From: Clostridia bacterium | Lineage (GTDB): Bacteria > Bacillota_A > Clostridia > Oscillospirales > CAG-272 | Direction: 5' to 3' | DNA: 20,295 nucleotides | NCBI GenBank assembly: GCA_017453335.1 | Contig: JAFTKI010000027.1 | Span: 1-20,295, forward strand | In this document: positions 9,273 to 16,152 of the stretch, piece after piece | Layout of the letters: every line of letters begins with the position of its first letter | Position numbering within the stretch: position 1 is the first letter of the stretch | Translations under genes and position numbers: made by a program | Notes under the pieces: model-generated | What the model was told of the DNA's origin: nothing | Database searches by the model: none | What the model saw: only the letters and a program-made list of their open reading frames with translations

Positions 9273-10433
9273 ATGGAAGCCGCGAAGTCGATCTGTATCG
9301 TCAGCTCGCAATATCTGCCGCACGTGGGCGGCGTGGAGAATTATGTGAATAATCTTTCGCGTGAGCTGGCAAAACGGGGACATCATATCACGATCCTGAC
9401 CTCCCAAATGGAGGGCGTTCCCGATTACGAGCAAAAGGAGGGAATCGAGATCTATCGATTGCCCACCAAGCAATTTATGGGCGGACGCTTTCCCGTTCTG
9501 CGGCACGATCGCGCACTCAAAGCCTTTACCAAGCAGTTCCGTACCCGCCATTTTGACGTGATGCTGGTGAATATGCGCTTTTATTTCATCTCGCTGTACG
9601 CCGTGAGATTGGCGAAAAAAATGGGTGTGCGCTGTATCATGCTCGACCATGGCTCCAGCCACCTCAACACGGGAGGCAAGCTGACCACCAAGCTCTCGGA
9701 ATGGTTCGAGCATGGCATCACCTTTCTGGAAAAACGCTATTGCAGGGAGTTTGCGGGAGTGTCCAAGGCATCCTTGGAATGGATCCGCCATTTTGGCATC
9801 AAATCCGAGCTTTTGCTGACCAATGCCGTGGATATTGAAGCATTTGAAGCATACAAAAAGAACCCTGTTTGCAGCTTCCGAGAGCAATACGGCATCCCCA
9901 AGAACGATATCGTGATCTCCTTTGTGGGACGGTTGACGGTTGAAAAGGGAATCGACCGCTTGGTCAATGCCGTCAAGCGCATCAACGAAGAGCGGCGTGA
10001 CGTGTGGCTGCTTGCCGCGGGAAACGGCTACTTATTGGAAAAGCTGGAGCCGATCAAAAGCCAGAACACCCATTTCGTGGGGCAGATCGGAACCGACCGT
10101 GTAGCGGCTTTGCTGTCGGAAAGCGATATCTTCTGTCTGCCGTCCTTTTCAGAGGGCTTTCCCACCTGTGTGATCGAAGCAGGTGTTTGCCGCAGCTTTG
10201 TGATCACCACCTATCGCGGAGACGCCAAGGAGATCGTTCTCGACCGCGATCACGGCATCATCCTGCCCGATAACAACGAAGAAGGACTCTACCAAGCTAT
10301 TTGTGAGGTTTTGGATCGAAAGGAATACCGCGCAAAGGCCACCGAGCTTTGCTACGAACGCATCGTGCAAAACTACACCTGGGGGCATACGGCAGATCGC
10401 TTTCTTGCCTTGCTTGATGAAACGAACCGATAG
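9273..10433 (+). CDS. Family 4 glycosyltransferase
   Basis: A 386-residue cytoplasmic GT-B retaining glycosyltransferase. The N-domain begins with SICIVSSQYLPHVGGVENYV (6-25), the classic Gly-rich acceptor loop. The C-domain begins FVGRLTVEKGID (217-228). The EX7E donor motif is SFSEGFPTCVIEAG, with Glu294 and Glu302. I chose ATG 9273 because AAGGAGG lies 5 nt upstream; an in-frame TTG at 9249 would run through that ribosome site and is unlikely. It starts 30 nt after the DUF2142 gene in the same direction. It probably adds one sugar of the repeat unit from a nucleotide donor; the sugar cannot be read. Confidence 0.9.
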   Translation: MEAAKSICIVSSQYLPHVGGVENYVNNLSRELAKRGHHITILTSQMEGVPDYEQKEGIEIYRLPTKQFMGGRFPVLRHDRALKAFTKQFRTRHFDVMLVNMRFYFISLYAVRLAKKMGVRCIMLDHGSSHLNTGGKLTTKLSEWFEHGITFLEKRYCREFAGVSKASLEWIRHFGIKSELLLTNAVDIEAFEAYKKNPVCSFREQYGIPKNDIVISFVGRLTVEKGIDRLVNAVKRINEERRDVWLLAAGNGYLLEKLEPIKSQNTHFVGQIGTDRVAALLSESDIFCLPSFSEGFPTCVIEAGVCRSFVITTYRGDAKEIVLDRDHGIILPDNNEEGLYQAICEVLDRKEYRAKATELCYERIVQNYTWGHTADRFLALLDETNR

Positions 10434-10442
10434 GGAGCCGAT

Positions 10443-11681
10443 ATGGAGCATACGAATTTGAAAAAAAATATGATCTGGAATGCCGTTGGAAACCTCATCT
10501 ATCTGGGCTGTCAATGGCTGATCACGGTGCTGGTTGCACACCCGCGGCTGGGAAGCTTTGGGGAAGCAGGGCTTTTGTCGGTTGCCATGTCGATGAGCGC
10601 CACCTTCCAAACGCTTGCAAATTTTGGTATCCGAAATTTCCAGGTCTCCGATATTGAGAACAAATATACCAACGATTGTTATGTTTTCTTCCGTATCGTC
10701 ACCTGCGGTACGGCACTCCTTTCCTGTATCGCTGTGTCGCTGATCTCAGGCTACCGAAGCGAACAGCTTTTGTGTATTTTTCTGTTTATGCTGTTCCGTA
10801 CAGCCGAAGCCTTTTCGGACGTTCTGCACGGCATCGCGCAAAAGAACGACAGACTGGATATCGCGGGAAAATCCTTTGCGATCAAGGGGATCGGACTTCT
10901 GATCTGCTTCCTTGGCGGCTTTGTGCTGTTTGACCGATTGGCTTTGGGACTCTTGGCGATGACGCTCTTTTCCTGTGCTTCCACCTTGACCTACGATCTG
11001 TGGGCAACGCGTAAGCTGGAGCGGTTTCGTTTCATAAATACCGATCGTACTTGGCTTACCCTTGCAAAGGAGACCTTGCCCCTGTGCATCTACCTGTTTC
11101 TGAGCTCGGCCCTGGTGATGCTGCCTCGTTTGATTCTGGAACGTAAGACCGACGGTGCCTCGCTTGGCATTTATGCATCGATCTTTGCCCCTGCCACGCT
11201 GATCCAATCGGCAATGGGGTATATTTACAATCCGTTTGCACAGGCTTTTGCTCAATGCCGCGCCAAAAACGACAGACGAGGCTTTTTGCTTCTGGCAGGG
11301 AAGATCATCCTTGCAATCGCGTTTCTTGCGGCGGTTATGATCGCGGCGGCACTTCTGGGCGGAGATTTCGCGCTGAAGCTGTTGTTCGGTGAGGCGATCC
11401 TTCCGTACACCCATCTTCTGATCCCGATCCTCGTTGCCATCGCGGCGGTTTCGGTTCTGGGATTTCTGTGTATGCTTGCCATCGTGCTACGTGCTTTTCT
11501 GCCTCTCTTGGCAAGCTGTGCAATCGGCTTTGCTTTGTGTGTTGCCGTTACCTCTCCGATGATCGACGCGTGGGACTTGAACGGAACCAGCTACAGCCTG
11601 ATCCTATCGGCACTTGTGACTTGTCTTATACTGACGGTCGGCATTCTGAAAAAATTATTTCTTCAATCAAAAAAGAATTGA
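10443..11681 (+). CDS. Wzx-like polysaccharide flippase
   Basis: A 412-residue membrane protein with about 12 hydrophobic segments, starting MEHTNLKKNMIWNAVGNLIY, the usual opening of Wzx/MATE-like oligosaccharide exporters. Such proteins flip undecaprenyl-pyrophosphate-linked glycans to the outer face of the membrane. It starts 9 nt after the GT4 stop with GGGAG upstream. Cluster position between transferases supports flippase rather than drug export. Its presence argues for a Wzx-type export route, since no Wzm/Wzt ABC exporter is in the window. No Wzy polymerase was recognised either. Confidence 0.85.
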   Translation: MEHTNLKKNMIWNAVGNLIYLGCQWLITVLVAHPRLGSFGEAGLLSVAMSMSATFQTLANFGIRNFQVSDIENKYTNDCYVFFRIVTCGTALLSCIAVSLISGYRSEQLLCIFLFMLFRTAEAFSDVLHGIAQKNDRLDIAGKSFAIKGIGLLICFLGGFVLFDRLALGLLAMTLFSCASTLTYDLWATRKLERFRFINTDRTWLTLAKETLPLCIYLFLSSALVMLPRLILERKTDGASLGIYASIFAPATLIQSAMGYIYNPFAQAFAQCRAKNDRRGFLLLAGKIILAIAFLAAVMIAAALLGGDFALKLLFGEAILPYTHLLIPILVAIAAVSVLGFLCMLAIVLRAFLPLLASCAIGFALCVAVTSPMIDAWDLNGTSYSLILSALVTCLILTVGILKKLFLQSKKN

Positions 11682-11696
11682 GTGGAGCTTTGAAAT

Positions 11697-12410
11697 ATGG
11701 AAAAACGCTTATTGATCGTGATCCCCGCATACAATGAAGCGGAAAATATCGCAGAGGTCGTTAACGGACTGACCGAGCATTATCCGCAATACGATTATGT
11801 GGTGGTCAACGACGGATCCCGTGATGCGACCGCCGATATCTGCCGCAAAAACGGATACCGATACATCGATATGCCGATCAACGTGGGACTTACCGACGGT
11901 GTGCAGGCGGGAATGATGTATGCATATCAGCATGGATACGAGTATGCGTTGCAGTTTGACGGTGACGGGCAACATGATCCGCGCTACATTGCCGATATGC
12001 TGGAGGCGATGGAGGATTGCGATATATGCATCGGATCGCGCTTTATCGGAAGAAAAAAGCCAAAGGGCTTGCGCATGCTGGGAAGCAATATCATTCAGTT
12101 TACGCTCAAATTAACGACCTTCAAGACCATCAAGGATCCCACCTCGGGAATGCGGATGTTCAACCGTGCTACCATGCAGGCAATGGCAGAGAATGCCGAT
12201 TACGGCCCCGAGCCCGATACGCTGGCGCACCTAATACGAAGCGGCGCGAGGGTAAAGGAGGTGCCTGTAGAGATGCGTGAGCGCATGGCAGGCGAGAGCT
12301 ATTTGAATTTCTCACGCTCGATCCGATACATGACGCACATGTGCGTGTCGATCCTGTTTATTCAATGGTGCCGCAAAAAAGTAAAGCTGAAGAGAGGTGA
12401 ACCCGTATGA
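11697..12410 (+). CDS. DPM1/GtrB-like family 2 glycosyltransferase
   Basis: A 237-residue single-domain GT2 of the dolichol-phosphate mannose synthase type. It has IVIPAYNEAENI (7-18), VVNDGS (36-41), NVGLTDGVQAG (62-72), the metal-binding FDGDGQHDP (87-95), the DPTSG loop (147-151) and the MRERMAGESYL segment (193-203). There is no C-terminal pair of TM helices, so it is the short form. This class transfers one sugar to undecaprenyl phosphate on the cytoplasmic face. Its stop overlaps the DUF2304 start (ATGA). The pairing recalls streptococcal GacI-GacJ, where a small membrane protein boosts a GT2 that makes Und-P-GlcNAc. The sugar here is unknown. Confidence 0.87.
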   Translation: MEKRLLIVIPAYNEAENIAEVVNGLTEHYPQYDYVVVNDGSRDATADICRKNGYRYIDMPINVGLTDGVQAGMMYAYQHGYEYALQFDGDGQHDPRYIADMLEAMEDCDICIGSRFIGRKKPKGLRMLGSNIIQFTLKLTTFKTIKDPTSGMRMFNRATMQAMAENADYGPEPDTLAHLIRSGARVKEVPVEMRERMAGESYLNFSRSIRYMTHMCVSILFIQWCRKKVKLKRGEPV

Positions 12411-12796
12411 GTATTGTGTTGAGGATCGCACTGATCGCGGTTTCCTTCTTGGTGATCGTGTTCGTGATCAAAAAAATACGGCGCACGAAGCTTTATATCG
12501 ACGATGCGATCTACTGGATCGCGTTTTCGGTGATGCTGTTTGTGCTAAGCCTTTTTCCGCAGATTGCAATTTGGGCATCGAATCTTTTGGGAATCGAGTC
12601 GCCTGCAAATTTTGTGTTCCTTTTCATGATCTTTGTTGTGATGGTCAAGCTGTTCAACCTTTCGATCGAGCTGTCGGTGCAAAAGCATCGATTGAATCGG
12701 TTGGTGCAGAAGCTGGCGCTGATGAATGAAGACGAGCGTGAGAGCTTGAAAAGCGAAGAGAAGCAAGAGCAATCCGATCTGACTGTTCCGAAATAA
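12407..12796 (+). CDS. DUF2304 small membrane protein
   Basis: A 129-residue protein with three hydrophobic helices (about 3-20, 35-55, 67-85), followed by a charged, coiled-coil-like tail (about 88-129). The order RxALIxVSFLVIVFVIKKIRR, then YWIAFSVMLFVLSLFP, then FLFMIFVVMVKLFNLS fits DUF2304. The start overlaps the upstream GT2 stop by 4 nt, with GAGAGGTG upstream. The family commonly sits beside DPM1-like transferases and probably acts as their membrane partner or activator. That role is inferred here from context. Confidence 0.8.
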   Translation: MSIVLRIALIAVSFLVIVFVIKKIRRTKLYIDDAIYWIAFSVMLFVLSLFPQIAIWASNLLGIESPANFVFLFMIFVVMVKLFNLSIELSVQKHRLNRLVQKLALMNEDERESLKSEEKQEQSDLTVPK

Positions 12797-12824
12797 TATT
12801 ATTATTGATAAAACAGGTGAAATT

Positions 12825-13799
12825 ATGCAGCTTTTTACATCAACCCTTGAACAAATGGTATTTCTTTTTGCACTGATTCTGATCGGATATCTGGTAGCCA
12901 AATTTGGTGTGGTTCCGAAAAGTACGTCAGAGGTGCTTGCAAAGCTGGAAAACAACATTTTCATTCCCGCATTGGTGCTTGGAACCTTTCTCAAGCACTT
13001 TACCGTTGATACGCTGCAGGATGCGTGGAAGCTTTTGCTGGTTGGCTTTGCTATTGCGTTTGTATCGATTCCGATTACAAAGCTGATCTGCCGTGCGGTG
13101 ACAAAGGATCAATACGTGCAAAAGATCTATACTTATGGATTGGTATTCTCCAACTTCGGATTTATGGGAAATGCCGTTGTAATGGCGATTTTCCCCGATT
13201 ATTTCGATGAATACCTGATCTTCGCGCTGGCATTCTGGACAGTGATCTATCTTGTGGGTGTGCCGCGTTGGCTGATCCCGAACGATTCCGAAGGGAAGCC
13301 TTCGCTGAAAAGCAATTTGATGAAGCTCGTGAATCCGATGTTCATTGCGATGCTGGTGGGTATGATATTGGGGATCGTGTTCAGCTCGTTCAACATTGTG
13401 ATTGCCGCCGAAAATCCCGTAATGAAGGTGATTACGGTAGCGGGAGATTGTATGTCCCCGATCGCAATGCTGATTACGGGTATCACGATCGCGGGATATT
13501 CGTTCAAGAAAATGATGACAAATATCGGTGTTTACGTCATCAGCATTTTTCGGTTGCTGGTCTATCCGTTGGTGGCATTGGGAGTGTTCGTTTTGCTCCG
13601 CCCTCTCAACGTGTCCCGTGAGATCGTGGTTTGCACGATGTGCTTTATGGCAATGCCTTTGGGACTGAATACCATCGTTGTGCCGAGCGCCTATGGAAAG
13701 GACACCTCGGTGGCGGCAGGCATGGCACTGATCTCACATTTGTTATCGATCGGAAGCATACCTTTGATCTTTATGCTGGTAGATAGATTCTTATTATAA
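12825..13799 (+). CDS. AEC-family (auxin efflux carrier-like) transporter
   Basis: A 324-residue membrane protein with about 10 TMs of the Mem_trans/AEC superfamily. Recognition rests on FLFALILIGYLVAKFGVVP (10-28), the paired re-entrant-like region YGLVFSNFGFMGNAVV, and the C-terminal TMCFMAMPLGLNTIVVPSAY. AEC proteins move small organic acids or amino acids; the substrate cannot be read. It follows the DUF2304 gene by 28 nt with no terminator between, so it may be read from the glycan promoter. No functional link to glycan synthesis is evident. The gene ends directly at the bidirectional terminator. Confidence 0.88.
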   Translation: MQLFTSTLEQMVFLFALILIGYLVAKFGVVPKSTSEVLAKLENNIFIPALVLGTFLKHFTVDTLQDAWKLLLVGFAIAFVSIPITKLICRAVTKDQYVQKIYTYGLVFSNFGFMGNAVVMAIFPDYFDEYLIFALAFWTVIYLVGVPRWLIPNDSEGKPSLKSNLMKLVNPMFIAMLVGMILGIVFSSFNIVIAAENPVMKVITVAGDCMSPIAMLITGITIAGYSFKKMMTNIGVYVISIFRLLVYPLVALGVFVLLRPLNVSREIVVCTMCFMAMPLGLNTIVVPSAYGKDTSVAAGMALISHLLSIGSIPLIFMLVDRFLL

Positions 13800-13805
13800 A
13801 TAAAG

Positions 13806-13838
13806 AAAAAGCATCGCTCCTTTCGAGCGATGCTTTTT
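13806..13838. terminator. Bidirectional intrinsic terminator
   Basis: GCATCGCTC (13811-13819) pairs with GAGCGATGC (13825-13833). The stem is flanked by AAAAA on the left and TTTTT on the right, so it ends transcripts on both strands: the AEC gene stopping at 13799 (plus) and the PTS gene stopping at 13854 (minus). Confidence 0.93.
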
Positions 13839-13853
13839 GTATGTAATGTATTC

Positions 13854-14975
13854 TTACTGCTCCAGCTTCATGTCTCCGGGCTTGATCCATTTGATCTTGT
13901 AAAGCAGCTCGGAGAAGAGAAGAGAGAGGATTGCGGGGAGAACGATGCAAACCAGAACAAGACCGATCCATGCAGTCGCGTTCATTTCGGTACCGTCAAT
14001 TACACCGATCGGGCCTACCATACCGCAGGTTCCCATACCTGCCGCAACACCTGTGCATTTCAGCTTGAAGACCATCGTGGAGATCGGACCTGTAATGGCG
14101 GCGGCAAGCGTAGGTGCGATCCAGATACGGGGGTTTTTGCAGATATTGCCCATTTGGAGCATTGATGTACCAAGACCTTGGGAAACAATGCCGCCCCAAC
14201 CGTTTTCCTTAAAGCTCGAAACCGCAAAGCCGACCATCTGCGCACAGCAGCCTGCCACTGCGGCACCGCCTGCCAAAAGGAATCCTTCCTCGGTTCCGTT
14301 TGTCTGTGCGATTGCCAGTGCGGACGGAGAGAATACCATTGCACAGATCGCTGCACTCGAAATGGGAAGTGTGAGGATCACACCAACCACCACAGAGATC
14401 ACAACACCCATCACAAAAGCATACATCGTAGTAGCACTTGCAATGAAGATACCCAAGAAATACATTGCATAGGCAATCAAAGGGCAGAGCAACCAAGACG
14501 CGGCGAAGCCTACGAGGATGGTGACGATGGGAGTTACCAGAATATCGATTTTTGTTTTCTTGGAGACCAGCATACCGATCTCGCTTGCGATAATGACCGC
14601 AAAGAAAGCACCCGCAGGACCTGCACTGTAGAATACCGAGCCTGCCGCATCTGCGTTTGCTGCGGTGGCTCCCCAGTTGAGAATGCTGTTATCCAGCAGA
14701 ACGGCACCCATTGCGTTCGAGATTGCGCCTACCGTAGCACACGAAAAAATCACGAGCGGATGCGCATTGAGCTTGAGCGCAATGGCAACACCGATTGCCA
14801 TACCGGTAGCACTCTTTGCATAATTTGCGGCAACATTTAAAAATTCCAGCCCCGTGTACTTTCCGATCGTACCCAGAATCGTACCGATCAAAAGCGATGC
14901 GAACAGACCGAGAGCCATAGCACCCATCGCATCAATAAAATAGCGGTGAGCATACTTTTTCAGCGTTTGTTTCAT
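13854..14975 (-). CDS. PTS IIC-like membrane protein, PfoR type
   Basis: A 373-residue polytopic membrane protein of the PTS_EIIC_2/PfoR type. It starts MKQTLKKYAHRYFIDAMGAM and has about ten Gly/Ala-rich helices. Conserved-looking stretches include LPISSAAICAMVFSP, AGGAAVAGCCAQMVGFAV and GTCGMVGPIGVI. Members are called sugar-PTS permease-like, and one (PfoR of Clostridium perfringens) is linked to regulation of toxin expression. I chose ATG 14975 because AAAGGAG lies 8 nt upstream; the frame is open to 15017 but without a ribosome site, and that end falls upstream of the predicted transcript start. No IIA, IIB or HPr gene accompanies it, so PTS-coupled transport is unproven. Confidence 0.85.
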   Translation of the reverse strand: MKQTLKKYAHRYFIDAMGAMALGLFASLLIGTILGTIGKYTGLEFLNVAANYAKSATGMAIGVAIALKLNAHPLVIFSCATVGAISNAMGAVLLDNSILNWGATAANADAAGSVFYSAGPAGAFFAVIIASEIGMLVSKKTKIDILVTPIVTILVGFAASWLLCPLIAYAMYFLGIFIASATTMYAFVMGVVISVVVGVILTLPISSAAICAMVFSPSALAIAQTNGTEEGFLLAGGAAVAGCCAQMVGFAVSSFKENGWGGIVSQGLGTSMLQMGNICKNPRIWIAPTLAAAITGPISTMVFKLKCTGVAAGMGTCGMVGPIGVIDGTEMNATAWIGLVLVCIVLPAILSLLFSELLYKIKWIKPGDMKLEQ

Positions 14976-15007
14976 TGTGAAATCTCCTTTGTTATCAGCT
15001 TGTGTAA

Positions 15008-15037
15008 AGTATAGCATAAATGACTGTAAAGATACAA
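15008..15037 (-). promoter_or_regulatory. Probable promoter of the PTS IIC-like gene
   Basis: On the minus strand, TTGTAT (15037-15032), an 18-bp spacer and TATACT (15013-15008) give a fair sigma-A match. The transcript would begin near 15001, about 26 nt before the ATG at 14975. Confidence 0.5.
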
Positions 15038-15055
15038 TCGGAAAAATGACAAATA

Positions 15056-15114
15056 TTACAATGATAAATTACAAAAAACGGTAAAAATTTACAATAAAAG
15101 TTAACATCTGTAAA
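15056..15114. repeat. Repeated TTACAA motifs upstream of the PTS gene
   Basis: TTACAA occurs at 15056-15061, 15069-15074 and 15089-15094. The last forms an inverted pair GTAAA-AA-TTTAC (15081-15092). TGTAAA also occurs at 15109-15114 and 15025-15030. They lie in very A/T-rich DNA just upstream of the predicted -35, where an activator or repressor could bind. A/T richness alone raises the chance of such matches. Confidence 0.4.
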
Positions 15115-15134
15115 AAAAGGGGACAGAATCCTTT

Positions 15135-15186
15135 AAATAATTAAGAAATCCGCCGATTTTGAAGTCGGCGGATTTCTTAATTATTT
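15135..15186. terminator. Long perfect hairpin terminator after the aldo/keto reductase
   Basis: Arms of 22 bp (15135-15156 and 15165-15186) match perfectly around an 8-nt loop. The G/C core AATCCGCCGA is extended by an A/T-rich outer stem, so on either strand the core is followed by a T-rich run (TTTCTTAATTATTT). It lies 14 nt beyond the minus-strand reductase stop and should end that operon. Stretch 15018-15200 contains no gene. Confidence 0.85.
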
Positions 15187-15200
15187 GGATAAACAGGGGG

Positions 15201-16133
15201 TCATACACCGTTCATCATTGCAAGCTCTTCATCTGTCAAGGTCAATTCCAAGCCTTGCAGATTTTGCACGAGATGCTCCGTGGTGGCAGCAAAGAGCGGA
15301 ATCACGCGCGGGAACCCTTGGCAACGGTGCAGATTGGTCAACCACGCAACCACAAGTGCGCTGGCGTTAACGCCCTTTTCCTGTGCCATCTTGCGGATAA
15401 ATTCCAGTCTTTCGCCGCCTTCGTATTCCTCGGGCAAGCGGTCGGGATTCTCATAGGCACCCTTGCACAGGCAGGAATAGGAGATCAGGGGCATATTTTT
15501 GTCGCAAAGGAAACGCAATCTTTCTCGGTTGACGATCTCGTTGAAGGCATATTTGGGAGCCACGCCGGATCTGGGGTTGAGATAGGTCAGACGCTGTTGC
15601 ATTGCGGTGTAGGGAGTCCAACCGTTTTTCTCGGCAATCACATTTGCCTCTGCCAATCGCCAGGAGTCGAAATTGCTGGATCCCAGCGTGCGAACCTTAC
15701 CTTTTTTCACAAGGCTGTCAAACGCTTCCATGGTTTCCTCCAAGGGAGTATTCGGATCATCGGTGTGCGCGTAGTAGAGGTCGATGTAATCGGTGCCGAG
15801 CTTACGCAGACTCTCGTCGATCCAGTATTCGATCTGTTCCTTTTTCAGTCCCGCGCCCTTGCCGTGACGGTCAAAGCCGACCTTGGTAGCAATCACAACA
15901 CGGTCGCGGCATTTTCTGTCCTTCAGCCACTCGCCAAGCAACGTTTCGCTCTCGTCTCCCGTGCCTGCCCAGTGTGCATAATTGTTGGAGGTATCAATAA
16001 AGTTTCCGCCCATATCCAAAAAGGTATCAAGCACCTCATAGGAGTCTTTTTTTGAGGTGGTCGTGCCGAACATCATAGCCCCCAGGGCTACCTCGGATAC
16101 GCTCAGTCCGTTGGGAAGAAGTATTTTTTTCAT
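15201..16133 (-). CDS. Aldo/keto reductase
   Basis: A 310-residue NAD(P)H-dependent oxidoreductase with a TIM-barrel fold. The catalytic tetrad is visible as Asp47 and Tyr52 (FIDTSNNYAH), Lys84 (IATKVG) and His123 (LYYAHTDDP). Cofactor-site motifs LGSSNFD (150-156) and the C-terminal PLFAATTEHL follow. It belongs to the group that resembles voltage-gated K-channel beta subunits and YajO/IolS-type enzymes. ATG 16133 has AAAGGA upstream. It starts 19 nt after the glycyl radical enzyme, so it is probably the last gene of that operon and may reduce an aldehyde or ketone product of that enzyme. Substrate is unknown. Confidence 0.92.
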   Translation of the reverse strand: MKKILLPNGLSVSEVALGAMMFGTTTSKKDSYEVLDTFLDMGGNFIDTSNNYAHWAGTGDESETLLGEWLKDRKCRDRVVIATKVGFDRHGKGAGLKKEQIEYWIDESLRKLGTDYIDLYYAHTDDPNTPLEETMEAFDSLVKKGKVRTLGSSNFDSWRLAEANVIAEKNGWTPYTAMQQRLTYLNPRSGVAPKYAFNEIVNRERLRFLCDKNMPLISYSCLCKGAYENPDRLPEEYEGGERLEFIRKMAQEKGVNASALVVAWLTNLHRCQGFPRVIPLFAATTEHLVQNLQGLELTLTDEELAMMNGV

Positions 16134-16152
16134 ATCGGGAATTCCTTTCTGC

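Noticed and set aside
8904..9887. 327-residue minus-strand open frame spanning the DUF2142/GT4 junction
   Set aside because: Crosses two well-supported genes and covers the GT4 ribosome site; no motif recognised.
15056..15114. CRISPR-like or phage attachment repeats
   Set aside because: The repeat unit is only 6 bp with irregular 13- and 20-bp spacing in A/T-rich DNA; a protein-binding site is the simpler reading.
15159..16055. 298-residue open frame on the plus strand opposite the aldo/keto reductase
   Set aside because: It starts inside the terminator hairpin and lies antisense to a reductase with an intact catalytic tetrad.
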